Assembly (NCBI GenBank): GCA_018697195.1
Contig: CM031866.1
Coordinates: 5,777,418-5,841,417 of the forward strand
From: Certhia americana
Lineage: Eukaryota; Chordata; Aves; Passeriformes; Certhiidae
Length of the DNA: 64,000 nucleotides
Reading direction: 5' to 3'
Shown: in pieces, positions 60,504 through 64,000 of the stretch
Position numbering within the stretch: position 1 is the stretch's first letter
How the letters are laid out: each line of letters opens with the position of its first letter
Notes under the pieces: generated by a model
Seen by the model: only the letters and a program-made list of their open reading frames with translations
Database searches by the model: none
What the model was told of the DNA's origin: nothing
Translations under genes and position numbers: made by a program

Positions 60504-61552
60504 GTTGTGTAGTATGAATAAAACATTTGTCTGTATGGAGCTGGTTGCAACGTAATATTCCTTTGCTTCCATTAGGGATTTGGGAAAGGAGTTGCTTTTA
60601 TAAACTGTCCTTCCTGGAGGTAAAAAAAGATAAGTGTCTAGTATGGAACAGAAATGAGTATTGTACATAAATCTGGATTTTTAAAAAAAAATTGTGTCAG
60701 ACTTGCTAGTGGTACATTTGGAAGGAAGATCACCTTATTTATTCAAAATTATCTGTAACATATATGCAGTGTATCTGGATATGGAAAGGTCATGCATCAA
60801 TTCACTAAAGAGAAGGGTCTACTTTTTTCCTCTTTTTATTGGTTTTGAGCAATATTTTTCACCATTTGTAATTATTTCCCCTCTTCTACTTTGAAGTTCA
60901 ATGAGGATGTTTATAGGCAATAGAAAGAAAATATCTTTTCTTTTTCACCATACAATGTCATAGCAGATGAAAGGAAGGTAAGAAAGCATAGTAAAGAATT
61001 GACAGGCATCACAGGGCAATCTGGTCCAAGAGGACAAAGCCTGACATTTGTAGTCATCATCAGATTAAATAGGGGACACTGAATTCTGAGCAGGCCATTC
61101 TAATGATGATGGGATGGTAAGGAAAAACTTTCTAAATTTGCTGAGGTGATCTTATGCACAGGAGCAGAAAGAATAAGAATTGTTATTACCTTGTTCTAAA
61201 GAGCTTATTTTAATGCCTAGCATAACACCCTGAATTCTAACAGGGGTATTTTTGGCATTGGAATATGAGCCTGTGCATGTTCTGAAAATGCATATTCTGT
61301 TGGCCAGTCATACAAAATAGGAGAACAGTGGTTTGATTAATTTTCTTGTTTCAGGAAATGGTAAATAGCTGTCTAGATGGTCTTCTGAGTAACATTGTGT
61401 GAAGCATTTCTACAGCCTTTATCTTGAAGGGCAAACTGATTAATATAGGTACCTTATGACTGGATCTTGTTTTCCTACACCCCACTGGAAATTCCAAATT
61501 GCTCTGTTGGTAACCGGAAGCATAACCCAATTGTTTTGTGTGAATTTCTCTT

Positions 61553-61616
61553 TGGTTTTTGGTGTTGTTGTTGTGTTTTTTGTTTGGGTTTTTTGCTTGT
61601 TTTGTTTTGTTTTTCA
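61553..61616. repeat. T/G-rich low-complexity tract
   Basis: A stretch of GTT, TTTG and TTTTG units with no regular period. Translations of it on either strand are low-complexity and not real proteins. Confidence 0.85.
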
Positions 61617-62067
61617 TCCCTCTATCTTAAGAACAAACTGTCTGCTTTGTGAACCAATCAGAAACTGGCAGTGAAACATCTGGCTTAAACATCTGCTGGC
61701 AGAGGAATGTAACAAGGAGCAAACACTGTGTGTTAGGATTGTGATGGCAAGGAAACCTTTCTTTTTGGAACAGCAAAAGGAAAATATGTGCTGATGCTCC
61801 CTTGCCACTGCAGCTCTTGCTAGGACCTGATGTTAGATGTGCACACACAATCTCTTGGAGAATGTCTGTTTACCGTGTAGGAAAACACCTGGACAGGTGT
61901 TCATTAAAAATGTAACCCACGATTTGGCCATAAAATGCAGGGCATGGCTTCCCCAAGTGTTGCAGAGATATTTCCTGTGTGGACATTCTGGGCTGAGTTT
62001 GAAACACAGATATATGATCAGGTTAATGGAGCAGCAAAGACATACTTGGAGTTGGAAGCAGACAGCT

Positions 62068-62105
62068 AAATAATAATAATAATAAATCAGTAAGTAAATA
62101 AATAA
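62068..62105. repeat. (AAT)n / (AAAT)n microsatellite
   Basis: TAATAATAATAATAA followed by AGTAAGTAAATAAATAAAA. A compound AT-rich microsatellite. Confidence 0.9.
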
Positions 62106-64000
62106 AATTCAAGCAGCTCTCTTTTCTGAATGCAATTAAGGAGCTGTGTCCATTCAATCAGCATAGTCACTTTGCATTTGATGAAATCTTGAAGTGGATA
62201 TAAATAATACTTTGAGAACATAGTTGACTCAAATGTCCCTTTGTAATGATGGGAAACATGTTTTGGAATGATTTTCAACTTAGCTCACTGAATCAGAATA
62301 CCCAAAGAAGTGATTCTTTCCTTCAAGGCTCTTGAGTTACTTTACACATATGAAAGTAAAACCTATATCCAGCCATTTGTCCTAAGCTTTATTCTTGACA
62401 GTTCCCCTCCTTCAGGAGGATTTAATAACTTGTAAGAAAAGGGATTTTTCTGAGTTTATTCGTATTATTGTATTCAAGTGGTATCTCTCAAACTGCAGAA
62501 AAATTACTTTGGCTTCTTTAGGGAGAGATTAGGTCAATAATAAACCACTGGGATCTTTGAGCCTCCACTGTCTTTGAAAGTTTTCTACCCTGGAGATTTT
62601 TTGTGGGATGCAAGTATAGTTTATAGCAGAATTTGTAACAAATTTACCTTGGAACCTGTTCCAAAACATTGTCATTGCTTCAAATAACATCCCTGCTGAG
62701 ATGGTAGATGTGACTGGAAGTTGGAAAAAGGAAAAGCAAGGAGACCCCCTGAGGCACTCCAGGAGAAACAATGATGTAACCTGTCACTGAATTATGAGAG
62801 GAACTGTAAGGCAACTTGCTATGGGCTGTGACAAATCATCCCTGGAGGACCCCATAGCATGAGCAGGAGTAGCTGTGGAGGAGCACCAGGAAAGCCCAAA
62901 GCTGTCGCTGTCTGCAAGGCTGAGTGGCTTTGAACATTTTTCTTCCTGACCTTGTTAGATGAGGAAGACCTGGTGATTATTTGTCCTCTGGAGTAAGGCA
63001 AGAGCATAAGGATTTATTAGAGTAAACAGGGATCTTGGAATAAATGGTGACAGCAAATCAGTCTCTGACTACCGAGTGATCCTGTTCCTTTTGTAAGCCA
63101 ACAGCAGAGATCTTTAAACTAGGTTAATTCTTGATTGTACCTTTTCTCTTCCAAAGGGGAAATTTAAACTGTATATTGGAGAATCTTCCTAGCAGGGAAA
63201 AAAAAGAAAAAAATCACCCATTTCCTTTCATTGTCCATTCGTTGCTCTTTGTGATGGATTGAAGAATCATTTGGGGAGGGAAGGATTGAACTCTGAGGTC
63301 TTCCTGCCAATTCAAGATAGTGAGCTCTACCCAAGGAGTAGTGCCAGTAGCATAAGTTAGGACAGCCCTGTGGCATCCTTTTTTCTTCCCAGTGCCAGGC
63401 CAAACATCCCCTTTTGGCAGTGCTGGGTCCAAGTCCTCCCATTCCAGCAGCTTTCTGGTGTCAGTGATAAACAGTCTGCTCACAATGATGGGGCTGGCAT
63501 TCCTTCCCAACTGTTGCAGCAGTAGGCAATGCCTCTCGTGCCGTGTGTGCCAGCACTGTGTCAGAACAGGAAAAACCTTTCCAAGGGGAACTTTTCCTTG
63601 ATGCCTTGCTGATTAGGCAGGTAAAGGGACAGACCTGTAAGAGGCAGGAAGGGAACTGGCAGCTCCTCATCTTTAAGCTACCCTCATCTTTATCTACAAA
63701 AGTCCTCCTGGCCTAGTTAATGTCTTTATGTTACTTAGACAACAGTTTATAGTTGAGCAGCTCTTTTTCTTCTGGAGCTTTACATTTGGAACAAACTGAG
63801 AGGAGGTGTATTTGCAGAGGATGGTTGCTACCATATTTTTTGTCTTGTCTTTGATGTGACAGCTTTCAACGTTTTGGGTACTGCTGGTTTGTTTATTTCT
63901 TTTCCTTCAAGGCTTGCTTAACTCATGGAGAGATAGTTTTCTTTACATAAGAATGAAATGTGAAATTCCTGAGCAGCATTGGAAGCTTGAAATGACACTC

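Larger units (their letters stand above)
42709..64000 (+). other. Intron, at least 21292 bp, running off the window
   Basis: Phase 2 intron beginning GTGAGT. The next expected AGBL1 exon (encoding the HRCSLSGEDLNRQW-type motif) was not found by reading to the end, so the intron is taken to continue. It holds two longer CR1 fragments, several AT- and GT-rich simple repeats and a few short inverted repeats. No other gene is recognised. Confidence 0.7.

Noticed and set aside
61351..61674. Open frames rich in Lys/Asn (minus) or Phe/Val/Cys (plus)
   Set aside because: They derive from the T/G-rich low-complexity tract at 61553-61616.

Overview
The window is a stretch of vertebrate genomic DNA, most likely from a bird, lying inside one large protein-coding gene read on the + strand. 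The bird assignment is an inference. The recognisable interspersed repeats are mainly CR1-type LINE 3' ends, overall repeat density is low, and the gene is spread out with long introns. Turtles and crocodilians also carry CR1, so the species is not determined. There is no sign of operons, IS elements, CRISPR or other prokaryotic features.

Nine consecutive internal exons can be assembled between 1022 and 42708. They have consensus GT-AG borders, and their phases join without a stop into 536 complete codons plus two bases. The protein is a cytosolic carboxypeptidase of the M14 (CCP/Nna1) family. It fits best with AGBL1 (CCP4), with the paralogue AGTPBP1 (CCP1) as the main alternative. Residue numbers below count from the first codon of the 1022 exon. 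The exons cover part of a charged linker (1022-1138, 2104-2705), a short block leading into the enzyme (3896-3979, 4976-5065), the CCP-specific N-terminal domain (5401-5549, 8827-8914, 14844-14988, 18529-18682), and the start of the zinc peptidase domain with its HPGE motif (42528-42708). The N-terminal part of the gene lies upstream of the window. The rest of the catalytic domain (third zinc ligand, Arg/Asn substrate-binding residues, catalytic Glu) lies downstream.

The remainder, about 97% of the bases, is intronic. Intron lengths are 965, 1190, 996, 335, 3277, 5929, 3540 and 23845 bp, and the last intron runs for more than 21 kb to the window end. The introns hold five CR1 fragments (one with an internal deletion joining reverse-transcriptase coding to the 3' end), two possible MIR-type SINE remnants, several simple repeats, two assembly gaps, and a number of perfect palindromes or inverted repeats. 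A few segments look like candidate regulatory elements: a consensus AGGTCA DR4, a palindromic double E-box, and an AT-rich dyad with homeodomain-type sites. One gap is flanked by an exact 47-bp duplication that is probably an assembly artefact.

I did not find a new multi-gene system. The points most worth a second look are the gene model itself, the variable 602-bp linker exon, two symmetric exons that could be skipped in frame, and the intronic palindromes and motif pairs.
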